64,000 nt of DNA from Streptomyces scopuliridis RB72 (GCF_000718095.1 NZ_JOEI01000005.1:434001-498000), one strand, 5' to 3'. Numbered from the stretch's first letter, positions 35,549 to 44,762 are shown. The notes: generated from the letters alone by a model not told the origin. Made by a program: numbers and translations.

Positions 35549-36709
35549 TTATCCGGGCCCGTCCGCCGCCGCGGCCGGGGCCGCCACCTCCGCGGACGCC
35601 GCCGCGTGGCACGCGCCTCGGCCGTCGGCGCGGGCGACGATACGGCCCGCCTCGACCCGTACGGCGGCCTCGGTCGCGTCGCTGACGGCGGGCAGACCGG
35701 CCGCCGCCGCGAAGGCGCCCGACTCGTCGAACACCACTTGCAGCCGGGGCCAGGCCGAGGGCGGGAAGGCCCGGCGCAGGCAGTTGCAGAGGTCGGCGAC
35801 GGTCAGCCGCGCCAGCGGTGCCAGTTCCGCGGGGTCGCCGGTGACGAGGACGGCGGTGATCCGGGCGCCGGGCGGTGCGGCCCGTACCGCCTCCTCCACG
35901 GCCTCGATGCGGTGCAGTCCGAGGATCGCCACCACGCCGTCGTCCGTGAGCAGCGCGGGCTCGCCGCGTACCGCGTCCCGCACCCGCGGCGGGTCCCACG
36001 GCTCGTCGGTCGGCCATGCCTGGGTGATCACATGCGGGGGCGGCCACCAGTCGTGGAGCGAGAGGCCGGCCAACTGCTCGACGGCGCTGACGACGTTGAA
36101 GGGCTCCACGAAGCCGGGCGCGACGGCGGCGAGCCGGCTCGCGCCGTGCAGGGTGGTGAGCGCGGCCTCCGCGACCCGCACCTGACTGCCGGACCCGTCG
36201 TGTTCCCCAGGCGGCCGAAGGCGCTCCAGGGCCAGCCCGAGCAGGATCGCGTCCAGCTTCATCAACTGCGCGAAGGGCCGCCGGATCCGCCCCTCGGCGA
36301 GGACTTCCGGCATCACATACATACCGAGCCGGGCCGGGCCGTGTTCCTCGTCGGTGTCGGCGAGCGGCAGCCGCGCGACCCACGCGCGGGCCAGCGCGCC
36401 GAGCGCGTCACGGGTGGTCTCGGATGCGGGCCCGGCTTCGGACGCGGACGTGGACTCGGATACGGACGCGGATTCGTACTCGGACTCGGATACCGACTCG
36501 CGCTCGGCGAGACCGGCCAGGACCGCGAAGTAAAGGGCCCTTTTCCCGGGGAAGTTGGAGTAGACCGCCCCGCGCGTCAGTCCGGCGCGCTCGGCGATAC
36601 CGTCGACCTTGGCGTCCCTGAACCCGCGCTCGGCGAACTCGTCCCTGGCGGCGGCCAGTACCTTGGCGCGGTTCTGCTCCTGCAGCTCCGCCCTGCTGAG
36701 CCGGCCCAT
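35549..36709 (-). CDS. TetR-family regulator with unusually long C-terminal region
   Basis: 386-aa protein, about twice the usual TetR length. Residues about 10-60 are a canonical TetR HTH ([35 protein letters not shown]). A Ser/Glu repeat (about 70-95) follows, then a helical domain. The last 150 residues look like an alpha/beta domain with a thioredoxin/redoxin-like pattern ([16 protein letters not shown] then [14 protein letters not shown]) but no CxxC. ATG 36709 is used; GTG 36718 is an alternative. It is divergent from the broken clpX gene. The ligand and target are unknown. Confidence 0.85.
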   Translation of the reverse strand: MGRLSRAELQEQNRAKVLAAARDEFAERGFRDAKVDGIAERAGLTRGAVYSNFPGKRALYFAVLAGLAERESVSESEYESASVSESTSASEAGPASETTRDALGALARAWVARLPLADTDEEHGPARLGMYVMPEVLAEGRIRRPFAQLMKLDAILLGLALERLRPPGEHDGSGSQVRVAEAALTTLHGASRLAAVAPGFVEPFNVVSAVEQLAGLSLHDWWPPPHVITQAWPTDEPWDPPRVRDAVRGEPALLTDDGVVAILGLHRIEAVEEAVRAAPPGARITAVLVTGDPAELAPLARLTVADLCNCLRRAFPPSAWPRLQVVFDESGAFAAAAGLPAVSDATEAAVRVEAGRIVARADGRGACHAAASAEVAAPAAAADGPG

Positions 36710-36831
36710 CGCCCTCACTCGTCCCCGCGTTGCTGTTCAGTGCCGGTTCAAGATACCGTGACCACTCAGATGGTGATGTCATATGGTCCAACCATGCGAA
36801 TGCCGCACAACCGTTGAGGAGACGCTTCCCA

Positions 36832-37885
36832 GTGGCACACATCGGTGACGGCGGCGAACTGCTCAGGTGCACTTTCTGCGGGAAGAACCAGAAGCAGGTC
36901 AGGAAGCTCATCGCGGGTCCGAGTCCGGTCTGCATCTGTGACGAATGCGTCGGACTCTGCAATGAGTTGATCGCGGAGGAGCTCGACGGTACGCACGGGG
37001 ACGGGCCCCTGGAGCTGCCGAAGCCGCGCGAGATCCATGCCTTTCTCGACCAGTACGTCGTCGGGCAGACGAACGCCAAGATGGCGCTCTCGGTGGCGGT
37101 CTACAACCACTACAAGCGCATCCGGACGGACGACCGCGCGGAGGCCGGGGACGCGGGCGAGCCGGTCGAACTCGGCAAGTCCAACATCCTGTTGATCGGT
37201 CCGACCGGCTGCGGCAAGACCTATCTGGTCCAGACGCTCGCCCGGATGCTCGACGTACCGTTCGCGATCGCCGACGCCACCGCGCTCACCGAGGCCGGTT
37301 ATGTCGGTGAGGACGTCGAGAACATCCTGCTGAAGCTGATCCAGGCGGCCGACTACGACGTCAAGAAGGCCGAGACCGGGATCATCTACATCGACGAGGG
37401 GCATCGGCTTCGGCGCGACGATCGCCGGCAAGGAGGAGCGGGAGCGGCGCGACGTCTACGCCGAGGTGATGCCCGAGGATCTGCTGAAGTTCGGGCTGAT
37501 CCCGGAGATCGTCGGCCGCCTCCCGATGGTGACGACCGTCCAGCCGCTGGACCGGGCGGCGTTGACGCGCATCCTGACCGAACCGCGCAACGCGCTGATC
37601 AGGCAGTACCAGAAGCTCTTCGAAATCGACGGGGTGGAGCTGGAGTTCACCGAGGACGCCATCGGCGCGATCGCCGAGCAGGCGCTGCTGCGCCGCACCG
37701 GCGCCCGCGCGGCCCGCGCGATCCTCGAAGAGGTGCTGCTCAATGTGATGTACGAGGTGCCGAGCCGGGACGATGTGGCCCGGGTCGTGGTCGACCGCGA
37801 CACCGTGCTCGACAACGTCAACCCCACGCTCGTACCGCGCGAGAAGCCCGGCCGCTCCCGGGAGCGCCGCGACCGCTCCGCGTAG
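36832..37885 (+). pseudogene. clpX: clpX paralogue, broken by internal deletion and frameshift
   Basis: From GTG 36832 (GAGGAG upstream) the frame encodes the ClpX zinc-binding domain ([17 protein letters not shown] then [14 protein letters not shown]), Walker [11 protein letters not shown] and Walker B GIIYIDE. At about 37399 similarity stops. It resumes one frame over as [30 protein letters not shown] and runs to the ClpX C-terminus at 37885. About 80 residues including sensor 1 and pore-loop regions are missing at the junction. The first frame reads on as arginine-rich nonsense. It diverges from typical ClpX at several places, so it was probably already a specialised paralogue. Confidence 0.85.
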
Positions 37886-37927
37886 AAGGCCACTCCGCGT
37901 AGAGCGCGGCCACTCCGCGGAGAGCGG

Positions 37928-37959
37928 CCGGCCGGGTGGCTGGAAATATGCCCGGCCGG
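37928..37959 (+). terminator. Terminator-like hairpin after clpX pseudogene
   Basis: Perfect 9-bp inverted repeat CCGGCCGGG/CCCGGCCGG with a 14-base AT-leaning loop, 43 bp after the broken clpX reading frame and upstream of the Spo0M-like gene. Confidence 0.6.
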
Positions 37960-38038
37960 GGCGCCTCTTGGGAACCGCTTTACCTTCTGGGGTAGTTCTG
38001 GTGGCGTTCAACACCTCTATGAAGGAGTGGACGCCACG

Positions 38039-39067
38039 ATGGTGTTCAAGAAACTGCTCGGAGCCGTCGGTGTCGGCGGACCCTCGGTCGACACCGTGCT
38101 GGACGGCGTGGCCGCCGTGCCGGGCGGCCCGCTGTCGGGCCAGGTGCGGCTGCGGGGCGGCCGTACGGACCTGGAGATCGAGCAGATCACGCTGGACCTG
38201 GTCGCCCGTGTCGAGGCCGAGGGACACGACGAGGAGAGCGAGGGCACGGTCGTCTTCGACCGGGTCACCGTCGCCGGCGGGTTCCGGCTGGCGGAGGAGT
38301 CGGAGCAGACGATTCCGTTCACGCTGACCCTGCCGTGGGAGACGCCCGTGACCCAGCTCCACGGTCAGCCGCTGGGCGTGGTGCTCGGGGTACGGACCGA
38401 GCTGGAGGTGTCCGGAGCACGGGACAAGGGCGATCTCGACCAGCTCAGCGTGTCTCCGCTGCCGGTCCAGGAAGCCGTTCTGGAGGCGCTCGGACAGCTC
38501 GGCTGGGGCTTCAAATCGGCCGATCTGGAACTGGGCCACATCAACGGCACCGACCAGCGGCTGCCGTTCTACCAGGAGATCGAACTCACCCCGCCGGCGC
38601 ACTACGCGCACGCGCTGAACGAGATCGAGGTCACCTTCCTCGCCACCGCGGGCGGGATGGACGTCGTCATCGAGGCCGACAAGCGCGGAGGGCTCTTCTC
38701 CGGCGGACACGACACGGTCAACCGGTTCACGGTCTCGCACCACAACGTCCAGCATGTGGACTGGAACGCCGAAGTCGACAGGTGGATCAAGCAACTTGTC
38801 GACAGCCGCGGCGCGCACCCGGGCCACTACGGCGGGCACCACGGTGAGCAGCACTACGGCGAGCAGCACTACGGCGGACATCACGGCGGGCACCACGGTG
38901 ACCACCACTCCGGCGGGCATCGGTCCGGTCCCAGCACGGGAGCGGTGGTGGCCGGTGTCGCGGCGGGCGTGGCGGTAGGTGTGGTCGGCGGCATGGTGGC
39001 CGCCGAGGTCGTCGACGAGATCGGTGACGCGTTCGAGGACGAGGAGGACGAGGGCGGCGACGAGTAG
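38039..39067 (+). CDS. Spo0M-like sporulation/arrestin-fold protein
   Basis: 342-aa protein of the SpoOM family. Residues 1 to about 255 have the two-lobed arrestin-like domain (start MVFKKLLGAVGVGGPSVDTVL, then ITLDLVARVEAEGHDEESEG and VPFTLTLPWETP-like segments). After it come a His/Gly-rich repeat region (residues about 260-300, units such as HYGGHHGG) and a Gly/Ala/Val hydrophobic stretch (about 305-325). It ends in a very acidic tail. The His-rich part could bind metal and the hydrophobic stretch could touch the membrane. Spo0M affects sporulation in Bacillus; a role here is inferred. ATG 39039-type alternatives are absent; GTG 38027 is less likely. Confidence 0.88.
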   Translation: MVFKKLLGAVGVGGPSVDTVLDGVAAVPGGPLSGQVRLRGGRTDLEIEQITLDLVARVEAEGHDEESEGTVVFDRVTVAGGFRLAEESEQTIPFTLTLPWETPVTQLHGQPLGVVLGVRTELEVSGARDKGDLDQLSVSPLPVQEAVLEALGQLGWGFKSADLELGHINGTDQRLPFYQEIELTPPAHYAHALNEIEVTFLATAGGMDVVIEADKRGGLFSGGHDTVNRFTVSHHNVQHVDWNAEVDRWIKQLVDSRGAHPGHYGGHHGEQHYGEQHYGGHHGGHHGDHHSGGHRSGPSTGAVVAGVAAGVAVGVVGGMVAAEVVDEIGDAFEDEEDEGGDE

Positions 39068-39095
39068 CGGCCCGCCGTCCGCCGGCGCGGACGCG

Positions 39096-39128
39096 CGTGG
39101 GGCGGTGGCCGTCGGCCACCGCCCCACG
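39096..39128. terminator. Bidirectional terminator between Spo0M-like and GlsB genes
   Basis: Perfect 15-bp stem CGTGGGGCGGTGGCC/GGCCACCGCCCCACG with a GTC loop. It lies between two converging genes, 28 bp after one stop and 15 bp before the other. Confidence 0.85.
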
Positions 39129-39143
39129 TGTCCTATCGCCGCG

Positions 39144-39410
39144 TCAGTCCCGCGAGTTGCCGAAGAGCAGCCGGTAGGCGATGAGCAGCACGAGCGAGCC
39201 GCCGATCGCCGCGCCCCAGGTGGCCGCGTCGAAGAACTCGTTCTGCACCGGGCGGTCGAAGATCTTCGCGGAGAGCCAACCGCCCACGAAGGCACCGGCG
39301 ATGCCGATGAGCGTGGTGCCGATCAGCCCTCCGGGATCGCGTCCGGGCAGCAGGATTTTCGCGATCACCCCGGCCAGCAGCCCCAGAATGATCCAGCTGA
39401 TGATGCCCAC
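39144..39410 (-). CDS. GlsB/YeaQ/YmgE family membrane protein
   Basis: 88-aa protein with three hydrophobic segments (IISWIILGLLAGVIAKILL; LIGTTLIGIAGAFVGGWL; WGAAIGGSLVLLIAYRLLF) and the family motif PGRDPGG after the first. Small general-stress membrane proteins of this type are linked to envelope stress. GTG 39410 is chosen since it opens the family-typical GIISWI and has GGGGAG 6 bases upstream. The upstream ATG 39431 would add seven unrelated residues. Confidence 0.88.
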   Translation of the reverse strand: MGIISWIILGLLAGVIAKILLPGRDPGGLIGTTLIGIAGAFVGGWLSAKIFDRPVQNEFFDAATWGAAIGGSLVLLIAYRLLFGNSRD

Positions 39411-39503
39411 GTCGTTCTCCCCAGTCCGCATACATTGCTTAGTTGCGCAACTGTACGCATACCCAAAGAGTACGCGTTCACCGCCCGGCCCTGTCAGGTG
39501 CCG

Positions 39504-41231
39504 TCAGACTTCCCTCATCTCCAGCCAGACCGCCGTGTCCGGCGGCAGCAGCGTGGAGTCCGGCTCGGCACCGGCCGTCAGTTCACCGCTCGCCAGCAGC
39601 AGCCTCGCGCCGACGGGCAGCGTCAACGGCAGTGGCGCGTCGGAGAGGTTGACCCGGCAGACCAGGCCCGCGCCCTTCCTGAAGGCCAGTTCGTCCGGAG
39701 CCGACGGCAGCCACGCGAAGCTCTCGTCGCCGAGGAAGCCCCGGCGCAGGGACAGCGCCGTACGGTACAGCTCCAGGAAGGAGTCCGGCCGGCCGGACTG
39801 GGCCTCCACCGACCACGCGCCCCAGCCGTCGGGCTGCGGCAGCCAGCTGCCGCCGGGACCGAAGCCGTACGAGGAACCGGCCGTGGTCCACGGCAGCGGC
39901 ACCCGGCAGCCGTCGCGGCCCTTCACCCGGTGTCCCGTGCGCTCCCACATCGGGTCGCGCAGCGCGTCCGCCGGCAGCCCGGCGATCTCGGGGAGGCCCA
40001 GTTCCTCGCCCTGGTAGAGGTATGTCGTACCGGGCAGCGCGAGGGTCAGCAGCGCGGCGGCCCGCGCCCGCCGGCCTCCCAGGGCGTCGTCGGGCTCCGG
40101 GTCCCGGCCGTCGGTCCGCAGCCAGGCGCGGAGGTCCGTGCCCTCCGGCAGTCCGTACCGGCTGCGGTGGCGCACCACATCGTGGTTGGAGAGCACCCAG
40201 GTCGGCAGGGCCCCGGCCGAGGCCGCGCCGGTGAGCGAGGTGTCGATGACGTCACGGAAGGAACCGGCGTCCCACGGGCACCGCAGATGGAAGAAGTTGA
40301 ACGCCTGGTGCAGCTCGTCGGGCCGGGTGTAGAGCGGCAGCCTGGCGGCGCTCACACCCGCCTCGGCGACCATGATCCGGGGCGGGGCGTACGAGTCGGT
40401 GATCTTCCGCCAGACGCGGTAGATGTCATGGACCTCGTCGCGGTCCCAGAAGGGGTGGTTCTCGCCGCTGGGCGGGGAGTTGAGGGGCGCGGTGTCACCG
40501 CCCCGGGTGTCGCGCAGCGGCGCGGTGAGGTCCTTGCGCAGGCCGTGCGCCACATCGATACGGAAGCCGTCGACCCCAAGGTCCAGCCAGAACCGCAGGA
40601 TGCTCTCGAACTCCGCCGTGACGTCGGGGTTCTCCCAGTTCAGATCGGGCTGCTCGGACGCGAAGATATGCATGTACCACTGACCGTCGGGGACCCGCGT
40701 CCAGGCCGGGCCGCCGAACTTCGACTGCCAGTCCGCGGGCGGCTCGGCGCCGTCGGGGCCGCGTCCCTCCCGGAAGACGAAGCGGTCGCGGGCGGCCGAG
40801 CCGGGCTCGGACGCCAGCGCCTCGGCGAACCAGGGGTGCTGGTCGGAGCAGTGGTTCGGCACGATGTCGACGATCGTACGGAGCCCGAGCGCACGCGCCC
40901 GGCCGAGCAGCGCGCGGAAGTCGTCGAGGGTGCCGTGGCGCGGGTCGACGTCCCGGTAGTCGGCGACGTCATAGCCGCCGTCGGCCAGCGGGGAGCGGTA
41001 GAACGGCGTGAGCCAGACGGCGTCCGCGCCGAGTTCGGCGACATGGCCGAGGCGGTCGGTGATCCCGCGGAGGTCGCCCATTCCGTCACCGTCGGCGTCG
41101 GCGAAGCTGGGGACATAGATCTGGTAGACGACGGACTCGCGCCACCAGTCACGCCCGTGGTCTCTTTCGCTGTCGCCGCTTCCGTCGCCGTCGCCGTTGC
41201 CGTTGCCGTCCGGGAACGCGTACTGAGTCAC
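39504..41231 (-). CDS. Alpha-glucosidase, GH13 (AglA-like)
   Basis: 575-aa intracellular GH13 enzyme hydrolysing maltose or oligosaccharide alpha-1,4 or alpha-1,6 bonds. Catalytic residues are visible: nucleophile Asp in GFRIDVAHGL (near 231), acid/base Glu in IMVAEAGVS (near 287) and Asp in VLSNHDVVRH (near 352). The N-terminus has a Gly-Asp-Asn repeat (DGNGNGDGDGSGD) before the barrel. The start is GTG 41231 with GAGAGG 5 bases upstream. In other Streptomyces an aglA gene closes the malEFG maltose transporter operon; here those genes are missing. Confidence 0.92.
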   Translation of the reverse strand: MTQYAFPDGNGNGDGDGSGDSERDHGRDWWRESVVYQIYVPSFADADGDGMGDLRGITDRLGHVAELGADAVWLTPFYRSPLADGGYDVADYRDVDPRHGTLDDFRALLGRARALGLRTIVDIVPNHCSDQHPWFAEALASEPGSAARDRFVFREGRGPDGAEPPADWQSKFGGPAWTRVPDGQWYMHIFASEQPDLNWENPDVTAEFESILRFWLDLGVDGFRIDVAHGLRKDLTAPLRDTRGGDTAPLNSPPSGENHPFWDRDEVHDIYRVWRKITDSYAPPRIMVAEAGVSAARLPLYTRPDELHQAFNFFHLRCPWDAGSFRDVIDTSLTGAASAGALPTWVLSNHDVVRHRSRYGLPEGTDLRAWLRTDGRDPEPDDALGGRRARAAALLTLALPGTTYLYQGEELGLPEIAGLPADALRDPMWERTGHRVKGRDGCRVPLPWTTAGSSYGFGPGGSWLPQPDGWGAWSVEAQSGRPDSFLELYRTALSLRRGFLGDESFAWLPSAPDELAFRKGAGLVCRVNLSDAPLPLTLPVGARLLLASGELTAGAEPDSTLLPPDTAVWLEMREV

Positions 41232-41286
41232 AGATACCTCTCGTGCTGGGCTGAGGGGGCGCTGAAACTGTAGTGGTGCGGTGCGA

Positions 41287-41316
41287 TCATCCCTTCACCG
41301 CACCGGACGCCCGGCA
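41287..41316 (-). pseudogene. Possible scar of the MalG permease C-terminus
   Basis: Just upstream of the alpha-glucosidase, the minus strand reads A-S-G-A-V-K-G followed by a stop. This resembles the very end of sugar ABC permeases of the MalG type (often TAGAVKG-stop), and it lies where malG normally ends in front of aglA. Nothing further upstream resembles a permease. Only seven residues support this, so it may be coincidence. Confidence 0.25.
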
Positions 41317-41772
41317 CGCGGCCGACGGCCGCCAGGACCGCGTGCACGGACGCGGTGCGTACGGAGGTGGTGAGTACGGAGGTGGTGAGTACGGAGGTGG
41401 TGAGTACGGAGGTGGTGGGTACGGAGGTGGTGAGTACGGAGGTGTCCCGGCGGTCCGCTCGGCCGGATGACGTACGAAGATGACGTACGAGTCGACGTCG
41501 CGCCCCTCGGCGCTGGCCGCTCCACCGCGCGCGAGGCGCTGCGCGACGGGGCCGGGGCCGGGGCTGGTACGGGCGCGACAAGGCGCGGGGCGGCGGTCGC
41601 CGGTGTCTACGAGGTCCGCGCTCGGGGAGGTGGGGGAGCCGCGCGGCCGGCCGCGCTCCGCGCGGCCGAGACGGATCCGGTCACGCCGAACGCGGCCCTG
41701 GACGCACGGAGCGCCGCCGTCACGGCATCGGCAGACCGTGACCGGCCGCCGGTGAAGCGGTTCGCGAGCGGG
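41317..41772. other. Non-coding stretch with a 15-bp minisatellite (41359-41444)
   Basis: Between the glucosidase and the small basic protein gene lie about 450 bp without a credible gene. At 41359-41444 there are 5.7 tandem copies of GTACGGAGGTGGTGA, almost identical to each other, which implies recent expansion. The rest (41460-41770) is GC-rich with stops in the gene-like frames and no recognised similarity. Confidence 0.75.
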
Positions 41773-42096
41773 TCAGCGGCCCAGTTCGCGCTTCAGCTCG
41801 GCCTTGTTCATGGACGAGCGGCCATGAACGTTGCGGCGCTGCGCCTCGGCGTACAGCTGGTCGTACGTGGGCCCCGCCGCCCCGCTGTGCGAGCGCTGCC
41901 CGCCACGCCTGGCGGACGACATGTCCTGGGTCGACGTCTTGCTCGCCGTACGGGACTCCCCCGCCCGGGCCCGTTCCTTGTTCACGGTGCGTGCGGCGAT
42001 CTCCTCCGACCGCGCCGTGCTCTCGCCGCGCTTCCGCGCGCTGTCCTTGATGTGTTCGTACTGACGCTCACGTTTCGGGCTGGAGCCTTGTGGCAT
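41773..42096 (-). CDS. Small basic protein with Rho_N/SAP-like C-terminus ('plasmid stabilisation protein' type)
   Basis: 107-aa highly charged protein. The start MPQGSSPKRERQYEHIKDSARKRG and the end TYDQLYAEAQRRNVHGRSSM-NKAELKREL are found in a conserved Streptomyces family often labelled plasmid stabilisation protein. The C-terminal 30 residues look like the Rho N-terminal/SAP helix-turn-helix that binds nucleic acid. ATG 42096 has AGGAG 8 bases upstream. Despite the label, no plasmid function is implied; it may be a nucleic-acid-binding stress protein. Confidence 0.85.
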   Translation of the reverse strand: MPQGSSPKRERQYEHIKDSARKRGESTARSEEIAARTVNKERARAGESRTASKTSTQDMSSARRGGQRSHSGAAGPTYDQLYAEAQRRNVHGRSSMNKAELKRELGR

Positions 42097-42268
42097 GTGG
42101 ATCACTCCTCATGGTCCGTTTTATGCCGGATGGTGCTCTTGGGCTCACCCTCCTACCCCCTTTCGGGACCGGCAACTTGATGCCGTCGCGCGCAGCGGGA
42201 GCCGATAGGCGCCCTGTGGCGCCGGGCGGCTCGTGAATCGGGGGTCAGCGGGGCGGAGCGGGCTCGGT

Positions 42269-42424
42269 TCAGACCGCCGCGTCGGCCTTGAGCGTCCGGT
42301 GACCCGGACCACGCGCTCGGCCTGCACGCGCGCGGCCGTACGGGTCTCCTCGCCGACCGGGTTGTTGCCCTGCTCGTCGATGTGCGAGGTGCCGTACGGG
42401 TTGCCGTCGGCGAACTTCGGCCGC
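42269..42424 (-). pseudogene. C-terminal fragment of a flavodoxin/FMN-reductase-like gene
   Basis: The minus strand encodes KFADGNPYGTSHIDEQG, then VGEETRTAARVQAERVVRVT, in a coding-like style that resembles the end of WrbA/NADPH-dependent FMN reductases (conserved PYGTS and a final helix). A one-base frameshift near 42298 leads into TLKADAAV and a stop at 42269. The rest of the gene is missing and the beta-lactamase-like relic abuts it on the opposite strand. The family assignment is tentative. Confidence 0.45.
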
Positions 42425-42439
42425 GGACCGCCCGACCCG

Positions 42440-43056
42440 GACGCGCCGGTCGCCGCGTACTGGCCCGAGTTCGCCGCGGCCGGCAAGGAGTCCGTGCTCG
42501 TACGGCACCTGCTCGCGCACCGCGCGGGGCCGGCCGGACTGCGCGAGCCGCACTCCATCGACCAGCTCTCCTACTGGGAGCTGACCACGTCCCGGTGCGC
42601 CGCGACCGAGCCCTGGTGGGAGCCAGGCACCCGGTGCGGCTATCACGCCGTCACCTACGGCTTCCTGGTCGGCGAGGCCGTCAGACGTGTCACGTGCTTG
42701 CTGCCGGGCGAGTTCCCGCACCGGGAGGTGACCGGGCCGCTCGGTATTGACTTCACCATCGGGCCGCCGGAGAAGGAGGCCGCGCGCGCCGCCGAGGCCC
42801 ACACGGCCGCGTGGCGCGCCGCCGGGATCCCCGCCGCCAACGGGCACGGTACGGCCCGCGCAGTCGCCGCGCTGTACGGGATCCTGGCCGGGCGGGGGCG
42901 CGCCGGCGAGCACCGCGTGCTGTCTTCAGAGACCGTCGAGCGGGTCCGTGACGGCGAGGGCGGCTGCCGGTACCTGGTGCGCGCGCGGGCTTCGCCCATG
43001 ACACGGAGATCGGTCTCGGGCTCCGGCTGAGCGGACGGAACGGCTCGTACGCGACG
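42440..43056 (+). pseudogene. Serine hydrolase (beta-lactamase/EstB-like) relic
   Basis: The frame encodes DAPVAAYWPEFAAAGKESVL, LLAHRAG, WEPGTRCGYHAVTYGFLVGE and GPLGIDFTIG, all hallmarks of class C beta-lactamase-like esterases. The N-terminal third with the catalytic SxxK is absent. A frameshift near 42980 is needed to continue as RAGFAHDTEIGLGLRLSGRNGSYA. Similarity then stops at about 43056, where TnpB-like sequence begins on the other strand. It is therefore truncated on both sides and frameshifted. Confidence 0.8.
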
Positions 43057-43058
43057 TG

Positions 43059-43139
43059 CAGTGGCTTCTTGTCCTGCAAGGTGCCGCAGGCGTGGCACAG
43101 CCTGGAGGAGGGGAACCACCGGTCGACCGCGATCACGCC
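43059..43139 (-). mobile_element. Relic of an IS200/IS605-family TnpB (OrfB) gene
   Basis: About 27 residues on the minus strand, VIAVDRWFPSSRLCHACG followed by TLQDKKPL, match the catalytic/zinc-ribbon segment of IS605-type TnpB. Only the first CxxC of the zinc ribbon remains; the second half and everything upstream are missing. The relic directly joins the disrupted hydrolase gene, suggesting that an insertion followed by deletion ended that gene. Confidence 0.7.
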
Positions 43140-43847
43140 GCGACCGCCCCTGACGGACCCTCGGCGGCCTCTGACTCTCCCGGCCCGCCCGAGGGATCGA
43201 ACGACCGTCGTCGCCGACCCACCCGCAGCACACGTCACACAGGTACGCAAGAGCGCCCTGCCGGTCGAATCACCGCCCCGTCTCGGGCTGTTGCGTACCC
43301 GTTCCACGCCCGTACCGAATAATTCCAGCCATGATCAACACGAGGGCAATTCGGTGGTACGGCACATAAGCGGGCGGCGGACGCGCATAGACCCGAGCGA
43401 CCAGCCCTCTCCGCCCGGTCACTTGAAGCCACTGCGTCATGCGTCCGGCACCCTCGGTGAAGCATGTGTGTTTGTGACGGATCTTCGCGTGGCTGAATGA
43501 CGTCAGGACACAAAATCCCTGCCTGGCGTGGGCTTTGAAGGATATTTGCCGGTGCTTTGCCGTCGGCACAGGCTTTGCAGCAGCTCACGTACGCGCCGTC
43601 GGCCGGGTCCGCGAGACCGGCCAACAGGGTTGTCAACCCCATGACTTCGGGGGTACTCGGGCCGCCGGCGGTCGATCCGCGCCGTCGGTCCAGAAGTCGG
43701 CCTTGCTTCAAAAGCAAACGGAGTCAACGATTCAGACCGTGCGGTTGACAGGTCCACGGCTAAAACCGAATGGCCGTGGACGATCGCATCCCCCAGCGGC
43801 CCGCTCACCCAACGGGCCACGCAGTTCCCCCACCTATGGAGGATTTT
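43140..43847. other. Intergenic region upstream of the secreted protease
   Basis: About 700 bp with no credible gene, partly below the local GC level (43320-43780). Visible structure: a perfect 9-bp inverted repeat GTCCACGGC/GCCGTGGAC at 43752-43781 (12-base loop), directly after a TTGACA hexamer at 43745-43750 that could be a -35 element. No matching -10 at normal spacing is clear. The hairpin lies about 70 bp upstream of the protease start, probably in its 5' leader. Confidence 0.5.
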
Positions 43848-44738
43848 GTGACCTTCAAGCGCTTCTCCCCCCTCGGCGCGGTTTCCAGACGAGCCCGGCT
43901 CCTCGCCGGCGCCGCCGGTCTGGTGACCGCCGTCGCGCTTGCGGCCCCGTCGGCCGTCGCCGCCCCGGCCCCGGCCCCCCAGCCGACCGCGGCACAGTTC
44001 GCCACCGCCAGCGCCGCCATCGCCGACGCGGACGTCGCCGGTACGGCCTGGTACACGGACAAGGCTTCCGGCAAGGTCGTCGTCACCGTCGACAGCACGG
44101 TCACGGCCTCGGAGATAGCCACGATCAAGGACTCCGTGGGCAACGCCGCCGGCGTCACGATCAAGCACACCCCCGGCAAGATCAACAAGCTGATCGCCGG
44201 CGGCGAGGCCATCACCACCGGCGGCAGCCGCTGTTCCCTCGGCTTCAACGTCCGCAGCGGCTCGACGTACTACGCGCTGACCGCCGGACACTGCACCAAC
44301 ATCAGCAGCTCCTGGAGCATCGGCACCAGGGCCGGTACGAGCTTCCCGACCAACGACTACGGCATCATCCGCCACTCCAACTCGGCCAACGCCGACGGGC
44401 GGGTCTACCTGTACAACGGCACGTACCAGGACATCACCTCCGCCGCGAACCCCTCGGTCGGACAGAGCGTCCGTCGCAGCGGCTCGACCACCGGTGTCCA
44501 CAGCGGTACGGTCACCGGCCTCAACGCGACCGTCAACTACGGTGGCGGCGACATCGTCTACGGCATGATCCAGACCAACGTCTGCGCCGAGCCCGGTGAC
44601 AGCGGCGGCTCGCTCTTCGCCGGCAGCACGGCGCTGGGCCTGACCTCGGGCGGCAGTGGCAACTGCTCCTCCGGCGGCACCACGTTCTTCCAGCCGGTCG
44701 TCGAGGCCCTCAACGCCTACGGCGTCAGCGTCTTCTAA
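43848..44738 (+). CDS. Secreted S1 serine protease, streptogrisin type
   Basis: 296-aa pre-pro-protease. A signal peptide with twin Arg and an AVA-AP cleavage region spans residues 1 to about 39. An alpha-lytic-type pro-domain runs to about 115. The mature protease begins near [20 protein letters not shown]. The catalytic triad is visible: His in TAGHC, Asp in NDYGII and Ser in GDSGGS. Four Cys (RCSLGF, GHC, VCAEPG, GNCSSGG) would form two disulfides. GTG 43848 has GGAGG 5 bases upstream. It would be secreted to digest external protein. Confidence 0.94.
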   Translation: MTFKRFSPLGAVSRRARLLAGAAGLVTAVALAAPSAVAAPAPAPQPTAAQFATASAAIADADVAGTAWYTDKASGKVVVTVDSTVTASEIATIKDSVGNAAGVTIKHTPGKINKLIAGGEAITTGGSRCSLGFNVRSGSTYYALTAGHCTNISSSWSIGTRAGTSFPTNDYGIIRHSNSANADGRVYLYNGTYQDITSAANPSVGQSVRRSGSTTGVHSGTVTGLNATVNYGGGDIVYGMIQTNVCAEPGDSGGSLFAGSTALGLTSGGSGNCSSGGTTFFQPVVEALNAYGVSVF

Positions 44739-44762
44739 GCGACACCCTCCCTCGGACTGCCT

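Noticed and set aside
37390..37470. Programmed ribosomal frameshift in the clpX paralogue
   Set aside because: A simple shift would not restore ClpX, because about 80 residues of conserved sequence are missing at the junction.
41359..41444. CRISPR-like array
   Set aside because: Units are contiguous 15-bp repeats without spacers and no cas genes are present; it is a minisatellite.
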